64,000 bases of DNA from Microbulbifer halophilus (lineage in GTDB: Bacteria > Pseudomonadota > Gammaproteobacteria > Pseudomonadales > Cellvibrionaceae), in contig NZ_JAPIVK010000005.1 of NCBI RefSeq assembly GCF_026183675.1, positions 62,001 through 126,000 of the forward strand. Reading direction: 5' to 3'. The position numbers and the translations under genes are program-made. The notes under the pieces are model-generated. The model was not told the DNA's origin. It did not search any database and saw only the letters and a program-made list of their open reading frames with translations. This document shows, in pieces, positions 26,105-34,063 of the stretch; position 1 is the stretch's first letter; each line of letters opens with the position of its first letter.

Positions 26105-26293
26105 ATGGACACCACAATCGAAAAGATCTCCAGAACCATCGAGGATTTGTACACATTGTGCGCCGCAGTCATTGATTCCGAGGAAATTACTCAGGCGCGG
26201 GGCCTGGCAATTATCGGCAAGAATTTCGCCGACAAGGGTCGCGACCTTGTTGATGAATTGGACATCAAAAACAGAGGGGAGTCTGCGCAATGA
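26105..26293 (+). CDS. Small protein of unknown function, first of a coupled pair
   Basis: 62 residues (MDTTIEKISRTIEDLYTLCAAVIDSEEITQ...), with AAGGAG at ideal distance before the ATG. Predicted all-helical, acidic, no signal peptide or membrane segment. Its stop overlaps the start of the next small gene (ATGA). The pair is transcribed opposite to the rest of the element and ends at a good terminator, so it is an independent accessory unit. Function unknown. Confidence 0.7.
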   Translation: MDTTIEKISRTIEDLYTLCAAVIDSEEITQARGLAIIGKNFADKGRDLVDELDIKNRGESAQ

Positions 26294-26550
26294 ATGCTAA
26301 AGTTCAGAAAACTGCGTGCACTCCCGAAGAAGTTTTCGACATCGCCAGCACGGGAGAAGGCTTTTACGTTGACGCGCTGAATTGCGGACTCGAAAGATTA
26401 CACGGCACGGTCACGATGCTTTCGGCGCATTTTGAAGCGGATTGCGATCGCCTGAATGAAGAGATTGTATCTAACGCGCTATGGGCAGTTGAGGGGCAAG
26501 TTAACGACCTCAAGAAACTTCTTAGTCTTGCTACCGCCGAAAAGAATTGA
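26290..26550 (+). CDS. Small protein of unknown function, second of a coupled pair
   Basis: 86 residues (MNAKVQKTACTPEEVFDIASTGEGFYVDALNCGLERLHG...), overlapping the previous gene by four bases. Looks mainly alpha-helical, with heptad-like hydrophobics in the second half (LNEEIVSNALWAVEGQVNDLKKLLSL). The segment 'FDIASTGEGFYVDALNCGLERL' faintly recalls DUF3077-type small proteins, but I do not assign it. A terminator follows at 26572. Confidence 0.7.
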   Translation: MNAKVQKTACTPEEVFDIASTGEGFYVDALNCGLERLHGTVTMLSAHFEADCDRLNEEIVSNALWAVEGQVNDLKKLLSLATAEKN

Positions 26551-26571
26551 CCTCAAGAACAGGTGCAGATT

Positions 26572-26595
26572 AGCCCGCTTAAAGCGGGCTTTTTT
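26572..26595 (+). terminator. Intrinsic terminator of the small-gene pair
   Basis: AGCCCGCTT, one-base gap, AAGCGGGCT then TTTTT, 22 bases after the stop of the second small gene. Confidence 0.85.
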
Positions 26596-26604
26596 ATCAG
26601 TTGT

Positions 26605-27276
26605 TCAGGGCCTCGCCTTCGGTGCCGAAGGCATAGGCGTCTCTGGGCATCGTGTAACCTCGAACTGCCACTGGGGGATAGCCCCGCTCGTAGAGGTCAG
26701 GTTTTCGTTTTCCATTACCATATAGCAAGTGCCACGGTAAGCATGAACGTTCTCTGCGCTGAACGCCTCTTGCATCACCGGCGAGGGTTGTTGGTCGAAA
26801 TCCCCCAGATAAAGGGATGCTCTTTGTAAAAATGTTAAATCATTTGTTTCCAGAGTGGCGGTGTAGATTTCTGCCAGCTCTTGAGGAAGACCGTGCGCTA
26901 CTACGTAGACGTCATTAATGTAAACTTCAGGGTCGTGTACGTATATCAGTTCATTGTTTCTCCAGATACGTTCTACCCGGGTAACAGGGCCTTCGCAAAT
27001 GCGTATGGCATAAGTCCGGTATATCTCCCGGTGCTGGATCTTGATGTCAGGCCCAAACAAACCTCCAGACTTTCTCTCCGTCCATTCAACAATTTTTGGC
27101 TCGGTGGTAGCGATGATATTGCCTTTCACTGGCCTGACCGTGCCGAAAATGATAGGCCTCGGGACACCCGCCTTGCTGGTTTGTATTTTTACATCTACAG
27201 GCTGCGCGTCTATCTTGATGCTGCCAAATATCAATGATCCCACGGCGAGTACACCTCCACCAGCAGATGGCGCCAT
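26605..27276 (-). CDS. Truncated phage tail-tip protein (gp15/gpJ-like N-terminus)
   Basis: 223 residues that match only the N-terminal part of tail-tip/host-specificity proteins: PRPIIFGTVRPVKGNIIATTEPKIVEW, then HREIYRTYAIRICEGPVTRVERIWRNNELIY. Full-length proteins of this kind usually exceed 600 residues, so at least two-thirds is missing. The reading ends with PSAPKARP just before the terminator of the small-gene pair. It overlaps the NlpC/P60 gene by 46 bases, the normal order in siphophage tails. It is likely non-functional as a receptor-binding tail tip. Confidence 0.75.
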   Translation of the reverse strand: MAPSAGGGVLAVGSLIFGSIKIDAQPVDVKIQTSKAGVPRPIIFGTVRPVKGNIIATTEPKIVEWTERKSGGLFGPDIKIQHREIYRTYAIRICEGPVTRVERIWRNNELIYVHDPEVYINDVYVVAHGLPQELAEIYTATLETNDLTFLQRASLYLGDFDQQPSPVMQEAFSAENVHAYRGTCYMVMENENLTSTSGAIPQWQFEVTRCPETPMPSAPKARP

Positions 27277-27665
27277 CGTTTGTCGAGAACATGCTCGACG
27301 ACATTATGTTGAGCATGTGAGTGGACCAAGGAAAACCCGCCGTACCTATAATCAGCCAAGAAGCCAACATGGCAGGGGCCTCGGTTCTTAGCCTTGAACA
27401 TAGCCACGTCGCCAGGTTGCCATTGCTCTTCCGGAATCGGGTTCCCGAAACATTCTTGCAGGTGCTCCCTCAACCCATCTTTCCAGGGCTCTCTGCCATA
27501 GTACTTTTTATCTCCAACTTGCAGGCCTGCGGCCGCGCAAGAGAGAACAACGAGTCCCCAGCAATCCACTGCCCAGGGTTGGCGTCCCCGGTGTCGAAAC
27601 TTCACGCCAACCATAGATCGGGCATGTGACAGAGCGGCCTGCCTTTGTTCTTTGGTATCAATCAT
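27231..27665 (-). CDS. Phage tail NlpC/P60 peptidase
   Basis: 144 residues from ATG 27665, with a GGAGG upstream inside the preceding gene, which it overlaps by eight bases. The catalytic Cys is in WAVDCWGLVVLS near residue 34, with His in CHVGFL and a later HSHAQHNVVEH. NlpC/P60 proteins of this size sit beside the tail tip in lambda-like siphophages (gpK domain) and cut peptidoglycan during DNA entry or act in tail assembly. The catalytic residues look intact. Confidence 0.85.
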   Translation of the reverse strand: MIDTKEQRQAALSHARSMVGVKFRHRGRQPWAVDCWGLVVLSCAAAGLQVGDKKYYGREPWKDGLREHLQECFGNPIPEEQWQPGDVAMFKAKNRGPCHVGFLADYRYGGFSLVHSHAQHNVVEHVLDKRWRHLLVEVYSPWDH

Positions 27666-28053
27666 CGAAAAATTCATCCTCCTCGTCGTCTTTCTTCTCG
27701 GCGCGGTTGCGCTCATCGGTGAGGCCTAGCTCAGCCATGTACCCACGCAATTGGCTGTGCTTCGCCGCTTGGAAGCTAGCCGGATTAACCATCATTTCCT
27801 TCCAGAGCTCACAGAACGCGATCGCTGCTGGCTCTCGGCTGGCGTCGAGCCAGTACGCGGGCTCGATCCAGCGCTTCCAGGCCTTCGCCCCCTCTCCCTT
27901 CAGGCTCGGAGGCTTCTTCAGCGCTCCGAACGCGGAGCGATCTCGATCTGTGCGGGCCCGCTTCGAGGTCGCATCCCCATGACGGCCGGGCCGATGGGTC
28001 CCAGACACCAGATGAAGGCGCGCTGGCTTGGGTCTTCGCCCCTTTTTGGACAT
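27658..28053 (-). CDS. Phage terminase small subunit, P27 family
   Basis: 131 residues. The N-terminal RRPKPARLHLVSGTHRPGRHG and the segment SLKGEGAKAWKRWIEPAYWLD are typical of P27-type small terminases, which bind the packaging site and recruit the large subunit. The C-terminus is very acidic (KKDDEEDEFFDD). Its place is odd: it lies between the tape measure and the tail peptidase, and no large terminase gene is present anywhere in the element. Confidence 0.85.
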   Translation of the reverse strand: MSKKGRRPKPARLHLVSGTHRPGRHGDATSKRARTDRDRSAFGALKKPPSLKGEGAKAWKRWIEPAYWLDASREPAAIAFCELWKEMMVNPASFQAAKHSQLRGYMAELGLTDERNRAEKKDDEEDEFFDD

Positions 28054-28177
28054 TTTTTAACCTTTTTGCCGAAATTGAAAATCCGAAATTTAATTTTGGC
28101 AGTGCGAAAATTTGATTGGGGGCGCGGTGTCCGCTCGGTGCGAATATTTTTCGTTTACCTCCCCCCCCTGGATTACG

Positions 28178-30442
28178 TCATCGCCTCGAGCCCAACCTCC
28201 GTTCGACCATCCGCTGTCTCTGCGCCGCCTCCGCAGCCAGTTGCTGGCGCGTCCTGGGTGTAGGCTGCTCCTTCATATTGAAGTTGTTGTTCACCGTCAT
28301 TCCGCCGGGGCCGTTGCGGCCACTCATCCCGCGCTGAACGTCGTCCAGCGTGCGGTCCAGCTTGGCGGAGGTCTCGGCAGTGGTGACGCGCTCGCCCTGC
28401 TGTAACAGCCAGGTGCCGTCCTCCGGGACGGCGTCGATGCCGTCGTGCGCCATGCCGGTCACGCCGGCGGCAGCCACTGCGCCAGCGGCGTAGACTGTGC
28501 CGGCGGCGGTGGCGCCGAGAGCGGGGCCTACGTAGGGGATGGAGGCCAGGGCCTCGTAGGCGCCCATGGCGGCGCTGTGCGTGCTGGTGAGGATGCTCTC
28601 AAGCGCGTTGCGTTTTTTCTCGTCCAGCAGGGTCTGGCCGAGCTGGATGGCGGCGCGGGTGTAGGCCGCCTCTTCCCCCTCCAGCCCCTCGTAGTATTTG
28701 CCGGCCACATCGAGGATCGCGCTGTAGCCATCCAGCATTTGCTGGGTGCGTATTTCCTCGTTAGCTTTGGTGATCTCGGTCAGGCGGTTTTCGTATTCCT
28801 CCTGGAGGGCGAGTTCCTCCTCGTCCCAGGTGGTTTTGAGGTCGGCGCGCTCCTCGCGAAACTTGCGCAGCATGTCCAGCTGTTCGCCGTACCAGTCCTG
28901 CAGCTCCGTGCGGGCGGTGTCGATGCCCTCCATGCTGGAGACGCCGCCCAGCTCCGGGGCCTCCTCGGTGGCGTCGTCGGCGATGCGGCCCAGCGTCTGG
29001 TTGCGCTGGGCGTCAGTGATGTCCTGGACGGCATCGAGGACGGCCAGCCGCTCGCGGACCTGGTCGGTGAGTCGTTCCTCGTCGGTGCGGAGGTCCTCAA
29101 CCAACTTGTTATATGCCTCTTGCGCATCGCGTTGACGCTGTAACGCCGCCTCCCGAGCCTCCAGCTTCTCGATTGTCGAGTCGTACAGATTGTTGAACCT
29201 TTCGAGAGGATCAACAAAGGCCGCAATATTATCTGCGGTTTCGCCGGTCTTTTCGGCAACCGCCGCGGCGCCCGTAATCAAAGAATTGTCGAGCTCCGGG
29301 ATTACTCCCAGCGGCGGATCCTGAGCTTGCGAACCACCCCCAAGGCCGAAAAATTCTTCGCGCTGCGCCTGCAGAGATTTCAGCTTTTCTTCCAGGACCT
29401 CAACAGCTGTCCCCTGATGCAAAAATTCGCCCGTTGCCAGGCGCACGCCCGTCAGTAGCTTGCCGTCTGCAATAACCCCACTTTCCAGCGTCGATTGCAG
29501 TGAGTTGATAGACCGCTCAAGCGCCAGAACTTCCGGCTCCCCATGCACCAGCCGGGCCACACTTTCGGCAACTCCCTGTGTAAATTCTGTGATCTCCACC
29601 GTTGCCTTGACGGCGGCGGATGCGACTGTAATCAAGGCTTCCGCTACGTCACTGATAGCATCGATTGTTTTTGGGTCGCTCAGAAGTTCCGTCATATTAT
29701 CGATGGCCGGAACCGCGTTGACCGTTATTTCGTTTTGCAGACCAGTGATCGCATTTTGTAAATCGTCGATGTTTTCCTTGGCGTCCAGCAGGTTCTCCAG
29801 CTCGATTTCGGACAGGACCGCGCCCGCTTCCTCCGCCTTGTCACCGAATCTTTCGAGTTCACGACCGTTGTCCCGAAGTAGCGGCAACAACAAGGTGGCA
29901 TCGCTGGCGATAGCCTCCATATAGAATGTCATTTCATTTTGCGACAAATTCGCCTTTTCAAGGCTGTCTACATAAAGCCCAAGCGCGTCCGCGCCAGAAA
30001 GGTTTCGGAATTCATCGGCCGTCACCCCCACCTGCGGGGCGATGTTTTCGAAGAAGTCCGCCATCGGGCCGGCGCCCGTCTGGAGGAAATCCCCCACTCT
30101 GTCGGTGGTGTCCTTGAGAATGTCGGCCAGCTTATCCTGCTGGATGCCGACGCGCTCGGCGGCGAAGGCGAAGCGCTGGAAATCCTCTACGCCGGTGTTG
30201 GCCACATTGGAAAAATTTTCTATTTCCTTCGCATTGTTAATTACGCGCGTGGTCATTACGGCCAGTGCACCAGCGGCGACAGAGGCTCCTGCAGCAAATG
30301 CTTTACCGGCAGCCCGAACGTTTCGTTCTACCTCCTTGCGCCATTTCTGAGTGCGCTTTTCTGCTTTCCCCATACCCTGCTCGAAGCCGCCTATTTTGGC
30401 GACGAGATCCAGGGTCAGTGTGCCGAGTGAGCGAGTTGCCAT
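28178..30442 (-). CDS. Phage tail tape measure protein
   Basis: 754 residues from ATG 30442, with GGGGGAG upstream. Features: N-terminal LGTLTLDLVAKIGGFEQGMGKAEKR, an Ala-rich segment (AGKAFAAGASVAAGALAVMT), a long coiled-coil-rich middle, a hydrophobic stretch late in the protein (SIPYVGPALGATAAGTVYAAGAVAAAGV) and AHDGIDAVPEDGTWLLQQGERV near the C-terminus, typical of siphophage tape measures. It sets tail length and helps form the DNA channel. The gene is intact. The neighbouring tail tube and chaperone genes expected upstream are missing. Confidence 0.85.
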   Translation of the reverse strand: MATRSLGTLTLDLVAKIGGFEQGMGKAEKRTQKWRKEVERNVRAAGKAFAAGASVAAGALAVMTTRVINNAKEIENFSNVANTGVEDFQRFAFAAERVGIQQDKLADILKDTTDRVGDFLQTGAGPMADFFENIAPQVGVTADEFRNLSGADALGLYVDSLEKANLSQNEMTFYMEAIASDATLLLPLLRDNGRELERFGDKAEEAGAVLSEIELENLLDAKENIDDLQNAITGLQNEITVNAVPAIDNMTELLSDPKTIDAISDVAEALITVASAAVKATVEITEFTQGVAESVARLVHGEPEVLALERSINSLQSTLESGVIADGKLLTGVRLATGEFLHQGTAVEVLEEKLKSLQAQREEFFGLGGGSQAQDPPLGVIPELDNSLITGAAAVAEKTGETADNIAAFVDPLERFNNLYDSTIEKLEAREAALQRQRDAQEAYNKLVEDLRTDEERLTDQVRERLAVLDAVQDITDAQRNQTLGRIADDATEEAPELGGVSSMEGIDTARTELQDWYGEQLDMLRKFREERADLKTTWDEEELALQEEYENRLTEITKANEEIRTQQMLDGYSAILDVAGKYYEGLEGEEAAYTRAAIQLGQTLLDEKKRNALESILTSTHSAAMGAYEALASIPYVGPALGATAAGTVYAAGAVAAAGVTGMAHDGIDAVPEDGTWLLQQGERVTTAETSAKLDRTLDDVQRGMSGRNGPGGMTVNNNFNMKEQPTPRTRQQLAAEAAQRQRMVERRLGSRR

Positions 30443-30453
30443 GGGCTCCCCCT

Positions 30454-30726
30454 TCAATGTGTTTGTGTTGTCCCCGCGAAGTCCGCACGAAGCGCTTCGA
30501 CGAGAGCGGCAACGAATTTTTCGCTACAGCTTCTCGGCACCGCGACGCGGGCGGTCTCCTCCAGATCGAGGAACGCCACAGCAGCCACGATCTCAATCAT
30601 GCCGTCCTTAACTGTTCCGCTAAAAATTACATCACCGCTGTCGACCCCCAGAGATTCAGTAAAAAAGGCCACCCTTTCGGAAATTTCAACGCGCAGTGCA
30701 CGGCTCTTGTCTGTATCAAGGCTCAT
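30454..30726 (-). CDS. Small phage protein of unknown function
   Basis: 90 residues (MSLDTDKSRALRVEISERVAFFTESLGVDSGDVIF...), with GAGGATG before the start. It lies between prohead protease and tape measure and ends just before the tape measure start. Mixed alpha/beta, no membrane segment. The place would suit a tail tube or completion protein, but it is too short and shows no family signature. Confidence 0.6.
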   Translation of the reverse strand: MSLDTDKSRALRVEISERVAFFTESLGVDSGDVIFSGTVKDGMIEIVAAVAFLDLEETARVAVPRSCSEKFVAALVEALRADFAGTTQTH

Positions 30727-30730
30727 CGAT

Positions 30731-31291
30731 TCATCCTCTCTTCAAGCGAACGGCGCCGCGTCCGACGGTGTTCAGTTTTACAGCCTCGCCACGGCTGTAT
30801 TGTTTTCCGATCTTGGCGCCAGGGTTTGCCGGGATGCTGACCACGGAAATCTCTATCAGCTCCCATTCCGTGAAGCGCCGGCCGGTTTTTATTGGCTTTG
30901 ACTTGGTTCCGATAAACCCGATGGAGAAGCTATCCACCAGACCGGCCTCAAGCATTTTCCACACCTCGTCCGCGCGCGGGATTCCCTCGGCAATCTCAAC
31001 GCGGACGCGGACCCCGGAATCGGTGGCCGTCGCCTCGCGCACCCATCCGACCGGTTCGTCATGCCGGTGCATCCACAACAATGGAACCGGCAGCGACCAG
31101 TGCCCGCCTTTGGGCTCGACGATGTCGCCCATTCTGTCCACCTGTTTGGTACTGGCTATCCCAGTAACCACCCTTCTGCCGCCGCTGACAAATTTCTGCA
31201 CGTGGTCCAAGGCCAGATCCATTCTCTTGTGGCGCAAAGCCATCTCGAGATCAGCGACGCGGCGAGCCAGTTGATTTAATGTAACTGTCAT
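30731..31291 (-). CDS. HK97-family prohead protease
   Basis: 186 residues. The catalytic His region is LPVPLLWMHRHDEPVGWV (about residues 67-84) and the Ser region is GLVDSFSIGFIG (about 117-128), the usual H...S pair of the S78 prohead proteases, with the ISVVSIPANPGA end segment. It cleaves the scaffold or delta domain of the capsid protein during head maturation. It stands directly downstream of the capsid gene, the reverse of the usual order (protease before capsid). A separate scaffold is not seen. Confidence 0.85.
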   Translation of the reverse strand: MTVTLNQLARRVADLEMALRHKRMDLALDHVQKFVSGGRRVVTGIASTKQVDRMGDIVEPKGGHWSLPVPLLWMHRHDEPVGWVREATATDSGVRVRVEIAEGIPRADEVWKMLEAGLVDSFSIGFIGTKSKPIKTGRRFTEWELIEISVVSIPANPGAKIGKQYSRGEAVKLNTVGRGAVRLKRG

Positions 31292-31301
31292 CGCTACCCC
31301 C

Positions 31302-32294
31302 TTAATATTCCGCGCCAGTAACGAGGCTCACGGATCCTGCCCGGCGTACGGACCAGTTCGCGTTGCCGACAACGCGAAAGGCGATTGTGTTGGTATCGAA
31401 CAGGGAGACCACGTTGGTGCCGGTTGGTGTAGCGCTGGACATATTGGGATCATCGTCCATCTGCAGTGTGGTGCTATTGGATGAGGTGATGACGCCCGCC
31501 TCCCAGGCCAATTGAATACCAGCAGCGTCGGCCAGAACGATCACACCGTCGGGAACATTGCGGGAAGTTATCAGGGGGATCCCGGCGACCTCACCCCCAC
31601 GAGCGCCGGCCCCCTCGTAACCAGCGCCGTGCAGCGCGACCGCAAGAGCCGGGGTCGTGATGAGGAACGCAGCCCCCAGGTCGCCGTCAAAGTCGCCCAC
31701 CAGGGCGGTGATGTCGGCCTGCGGGTCAGCGGTTGCGGCAACCGGGGTTACTCCGTTGGTGATACTCGGCGGGATGACATCGGCAACGCCGGCGTTGTTC
31801 GGGTCGATGAACGTCGAGTCCACAGCGTCGATGGCGGCTCGCAAAAGGTCGTCACGGATAGTGTTTTCGAAGTTGTCGGCACGCAGCGAGTCCTTGCTCG
31901 CTACGGTCAGCCCCCCATAGGTGCGGATCGGCAAGCCTCCGGCGTCGAAATCAAATCCCGAGACAGGGATCGCATTACCCTCTGCGAAAAAAGCAGCAGT
32001 GGTGCCGGCAGTGACCTCCACCAGCACGGTTTCGAAAGGCACACTGCGGATGCCGGGCATCCGGCCGATTATGGACCGCTCCCGCACAAGGTTGAAAAAA
32101 TCAACAGCCTGTAAGTCGATGTCACCCAGGTCGCCGAATGTAGCGGCAGGCACAGCCGCCTTTGAGATTTCGATCCCCCAGCGGGATCGACCATAATTAA
32201 CCGCTGTGGTGTAGCCACCCTCCGCCAGCGCACCGGCAATGGCGGATCGGACGAAATCTCGCCCGCCGGTATTGCCCAACCGTACTGAACCCAT
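31302..32294 (-). CDS. Phage major capsid protein (HK97 fold)
   Basis: 330 residues if started at ATG 32294, which has GAGG seven bases upstream; an in-frame ATG at 32330 has none. Capsid features: an N-terminal helix region, then VRERSIIGRMPGIRSVPFETVLVEVTAGTTAAFFAEGNAIPVSGFDF (P-domain and E-loop type strands), LRADNFENTIRDDLLRAAIDAVDSTFI (spine helix), and a C-terminal A-domain with NTIAFRVVGNANWSVRRAGSV. There is no long N-terminal delta domain, so the protease has an unclear substrate. Expected partners portal and head-tail connector are absent. Confidence 0.8.
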   Translation of the reverse strand: MGSVRLGNTGGRDFVRSAIAGALAEGGYTTAVNYGRSRWGIEISKAAVPAATFGDLGDIDLQAVDFFNLVRERSIIGRMPGIRSVPFETVLVEVTAGTTAAFFAEGNAIPVSGFDFDAGGLPIRTYGGLTVASKDSLRADNFENTIRDDLLRAAIDAVDSTFIDPNNAGVADVIPPSITNGVTPVAATADPQADITALVGDFDGDLGAAFLITTPALAVALHGAGYEGAGARGGEVAGIPLITSRNVPDGVIVLADAAGIQLAWEAGVITSSNSTTLQMDDDPNMSSATPTGTNVVSLFDTNTIAFRVVGNANWSVRRAGSVSLVTGAEY

Positions 32295-32369
32295 ATAGAC
32301 CTCGCTTTGCTCATTGAATCCAATGGTCATTGTCCACACGAAACGTGCCGCAACCGTGCCGAAGGGAAA

Positions 32370-32651
32370 TTAAACGTGCCGACCCAACGCCTCCCGTACC
32401 GCCTCCGGGTCGAGCAACCACCTGCCTTCTGGTTTGATTGCCCCACCGGTGTGCGCCAGGCGCCGGGCCATTTTTCTGGCGTGGTCGTCGGTGATCCCGA
32501 ATCGGTGGACAATCACGTGGGTCTCCAACCACTCCGGCTGGGTATCGGGATCTAGAGCAGGCTCCCGCTGTTCTTCCTGCACCAGGGCTCGCAGCCCGTC
32601 CAGCTCTGCCTGCACGTTATCCACTGCCTGGAGTATGCGTTCACGATCCAC
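32370..32651 (-). CDS. Small putative DNA-binding protein upstream of the capsid gene
   Basis: 93 residues from GTG 32651, chosen because GGGGAGG precedes it. N-terminal coiled coil (MDRERILQAVDNVQAELDGLRALV), then VIVHRFGITDDHARKMARRLAHTGGAIKPEGRWLLDPEAVREAL, which looks like a MerR/excisionase-type winged helix. It may be a small-terminase-like or regulatory protein. No family name can be given. Confidence 0.5.
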   Translation of the reverse strand: MDRERILQAVDNVQAELDGLRALVQEEQREPALDPDTQPEWLETHVIVHRFGITDDHARKMARRLAHTGGAIKPEGRWLLDPEAVREALGRHV

Positions 32652-32741
32652 GACGCCTCCCCGAATACTCGATTTCGGTAACCGGGCGCTGTTGGACTGA
32701 TAGGTCCGCGAAATGTCCGCTTCCGATGCGGACATTGAACC

Positions 32742-33001
32742 GATAAGTAACGGTGGAATTACGATGAAGTAACGGTCGGATCGTTACCGAGACGAAAAGG
32801 CTTGTTGCCGACCACGCGACACATAGCGGTAAATAATAAATCAGGGAGAACCCCTGGTAATCTATAGAGGAGTTCAGTTTCTGAAGCAGGTCACCCCCGC
32901 CCATCGGTTCATTTTCTGAAGCGATGGGCGGGTTTCCCGGTGCTTGTGGATCTCCCATCGCTTCACTTTTTAAACCGATACGGTTCACTTTATGAAGTAG
33001 G
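32742..33001. other. Dyad/iteron array in the element (candidate origin or control region)
   Basis: A 338-bp gap (32652-32989) without a gene holds four related 20-bp units of the form GTTCA-nTTT-nTGAAGC: 32872-32891, 32907-32926, 32961-32980 and 32983-33001, the last overlapping the end of the helix-turn-helix gene. The second is flanked by an 11-bp inverted repeat CCCGCCCATCG/CGATGGGCGGG. Further left are two direct AGTAACGGT copies (32746-32754, 32768-32776) with a GTAACG/CGTTAC dyad, and an AT-rich stretch near 32830. This is the form of a plasmid- or satellite-type origin or a multi-site operator. Confidence 0.6.
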
Positions 33002-33436
33002 TTTTTTGATGCGCTCCAAGGAGAAGCTGCGCATCGGTGCTCTGGTCGGAGCGATCTCCAGCTTCCCGCGGCACTCGTCGATAGATTGCCAGGTGAGCGC
33101 GTAGAGCGCGCAGCAGCCTCCAGGCTTGAGGAAGCGCCCCTCCCTGGTCCGGACGACAAGGGCACGGTCCTGAAGCTCCTGCAAAGCTTTTGCGAGCGTG
33201 GCCGAACTGCCCACGCCCCATTCCCGCGCCTGGTTGAGCGTTGCGGAGAGGTCTCCATTGTTGTTACCGCGGTACTGGCGCAAGAGGCCCAGCAGCACCT
33301 TGATGGCACCCCCAGACAGCGAACGGAAGTCATCGCTATCCATGACGGCGTGAGGAAGTGCTGCGAATGTACCCGCCGGCTTGCGGCCCTTGGCTCTTTG
33401 TCGACTGATACCCACACGGTCACCCCCTCGCGCCAT
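32990..33436 (-). CDS. Helix-turn-helix replication/regulation-type protein
   Basis: 148 residues; ATG 33436 lies inside the end of the upstream gene, and a GTG eight codons later (after AGGGGG) is an alternative. The segment FAALPHAVMDSDDFRSLSGGAIKVLLGLLRQYRGNNNGDLSATLNQAREWGVGSSATLAKALQELQDRALVVRTREG is a winged helix like that of RepA/plasmid or phage replication-type proteins found beside AlpA in integrated elements. The iteron-like array begins at its 3' end, which fits a protein that binds it. Function inferred from position. Confidence 0.65.
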   Translation of the reverse strand: MARGGDRVGISRQRAKGRKPAGTFAALPHAVMDSDDFRSLSGGAIKVLLGLLRQYRGNNNGDLSATLNQAREWGVGSSATLAKALQELQDRALVVRTREGRFLKPGGCCALYALTWQSIDECRGKLEIAPTRAPMRSFSLERIKKPTS

Positions 33437-33746
33437 TCAGCGCTTTGGCAAGCTTTGTGCGGTCCTCATCAGTAGGGCGGTAGACGCCGCGGCGGCTGGA
33501 GATCCCGTCGCTCGTGATGAATGGCACCCGTATACAAGGGATTCTCACCCCCAGGCGCCGGCGCAACTGTCGGACGTATTCCGGCCCATTGCTGCAGGGC
33601 GTAGCGCGGTCTACGGCTTCCCGCGAGAGGCCTCCAACAGATGCCGAGAAGGCGCGGGCCAGGCGTTCCAGGCGGGAGGGTAGTTTGATAGGATTGGCGC
33701 TGTTCAGGGCGCTCGGCTGGTTCTTTGCTGGTCGGGCGTTTTTCAT
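33420..33746 (-). CDS. Winged-helix-domain protein of integrative elements
   Basis: 108 residues. The region LSREAVDRATPCSNGPEYVRQLRRRLGVRIPCIRVPFITSDGISSRRGVYRPTDEDRTKL is a small winged helix often found in integrative elements of Pseudomonas and relatives, where it follows an AlpA-type gene. It overlaps both neighbours (ATGA with the AlpA gene, 17 bases with the next), so the three form one translational unit. Role unknown, probably regulation. Confidence 0.65.
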   Translation of the reverse strand: MKNARPAKNQPSALNSANPIKLPSRLERLARAFSASVGGLSREAVDRATPCSNGPEYVRQLRRRLGVRIPCIRVPFITSDGISSRRGVYRPTDEDRTKLAKALNGARG

Positions 33747-33979
33747 TTTGCGTCCCCCATGCTGTTAACTTCAGCAATGAGGGCCCGCTTTAACTCCAGT
33801 AGGTAGGCGCCGTCCCATACGGTAGTTTTAGGACCGAGTTTAGTGCCGCGCTTGGCCTTTCCGGTTTTTACCCAATGCCACCACGTCGAGAGTCCTATGC
33901 CAAAGAAGTTGGCGCAGGTACGGGCTCGGTAGCTGGCATCGGGATTGATCGCAGAGGGAAGGTTTAGATTGTGTGGCAT
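33743..33979 (-). CDS. AlpA-like regulator/excisionase
   Basis: 78 residues: SYRARTCANFFGIGLSTWWHWVKTGKAKRGTKLGPKTTVWDGAYLLEL is a MerR/AlpA-type helix-turn-helix with the W-xx-V-KxGK..P..K motif. AlpA proteins in prophages and satellites switch on excision and early genes. First gene of the early cluster on this strand; overlaps the next gene by ATGA. The gap before it (33980-34063) is short. Confidence 0.8.
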   Translation of the reverse strand: MPHNLNLPSAINPDASYRARTCANFFGIGLSTWWHWVKTGKAKRGTKLGPKTTVWDGAYLLELKRALIAEVNSMGDAK

Positions 33980-34063
33980 GTATCAGCTCCTATGTGGGCT
34001 TGTTGAGGCTGATACGCACTTTATTTATATTTTCTCCCTGCCCGGGTCATCGGGATGGGTTGA

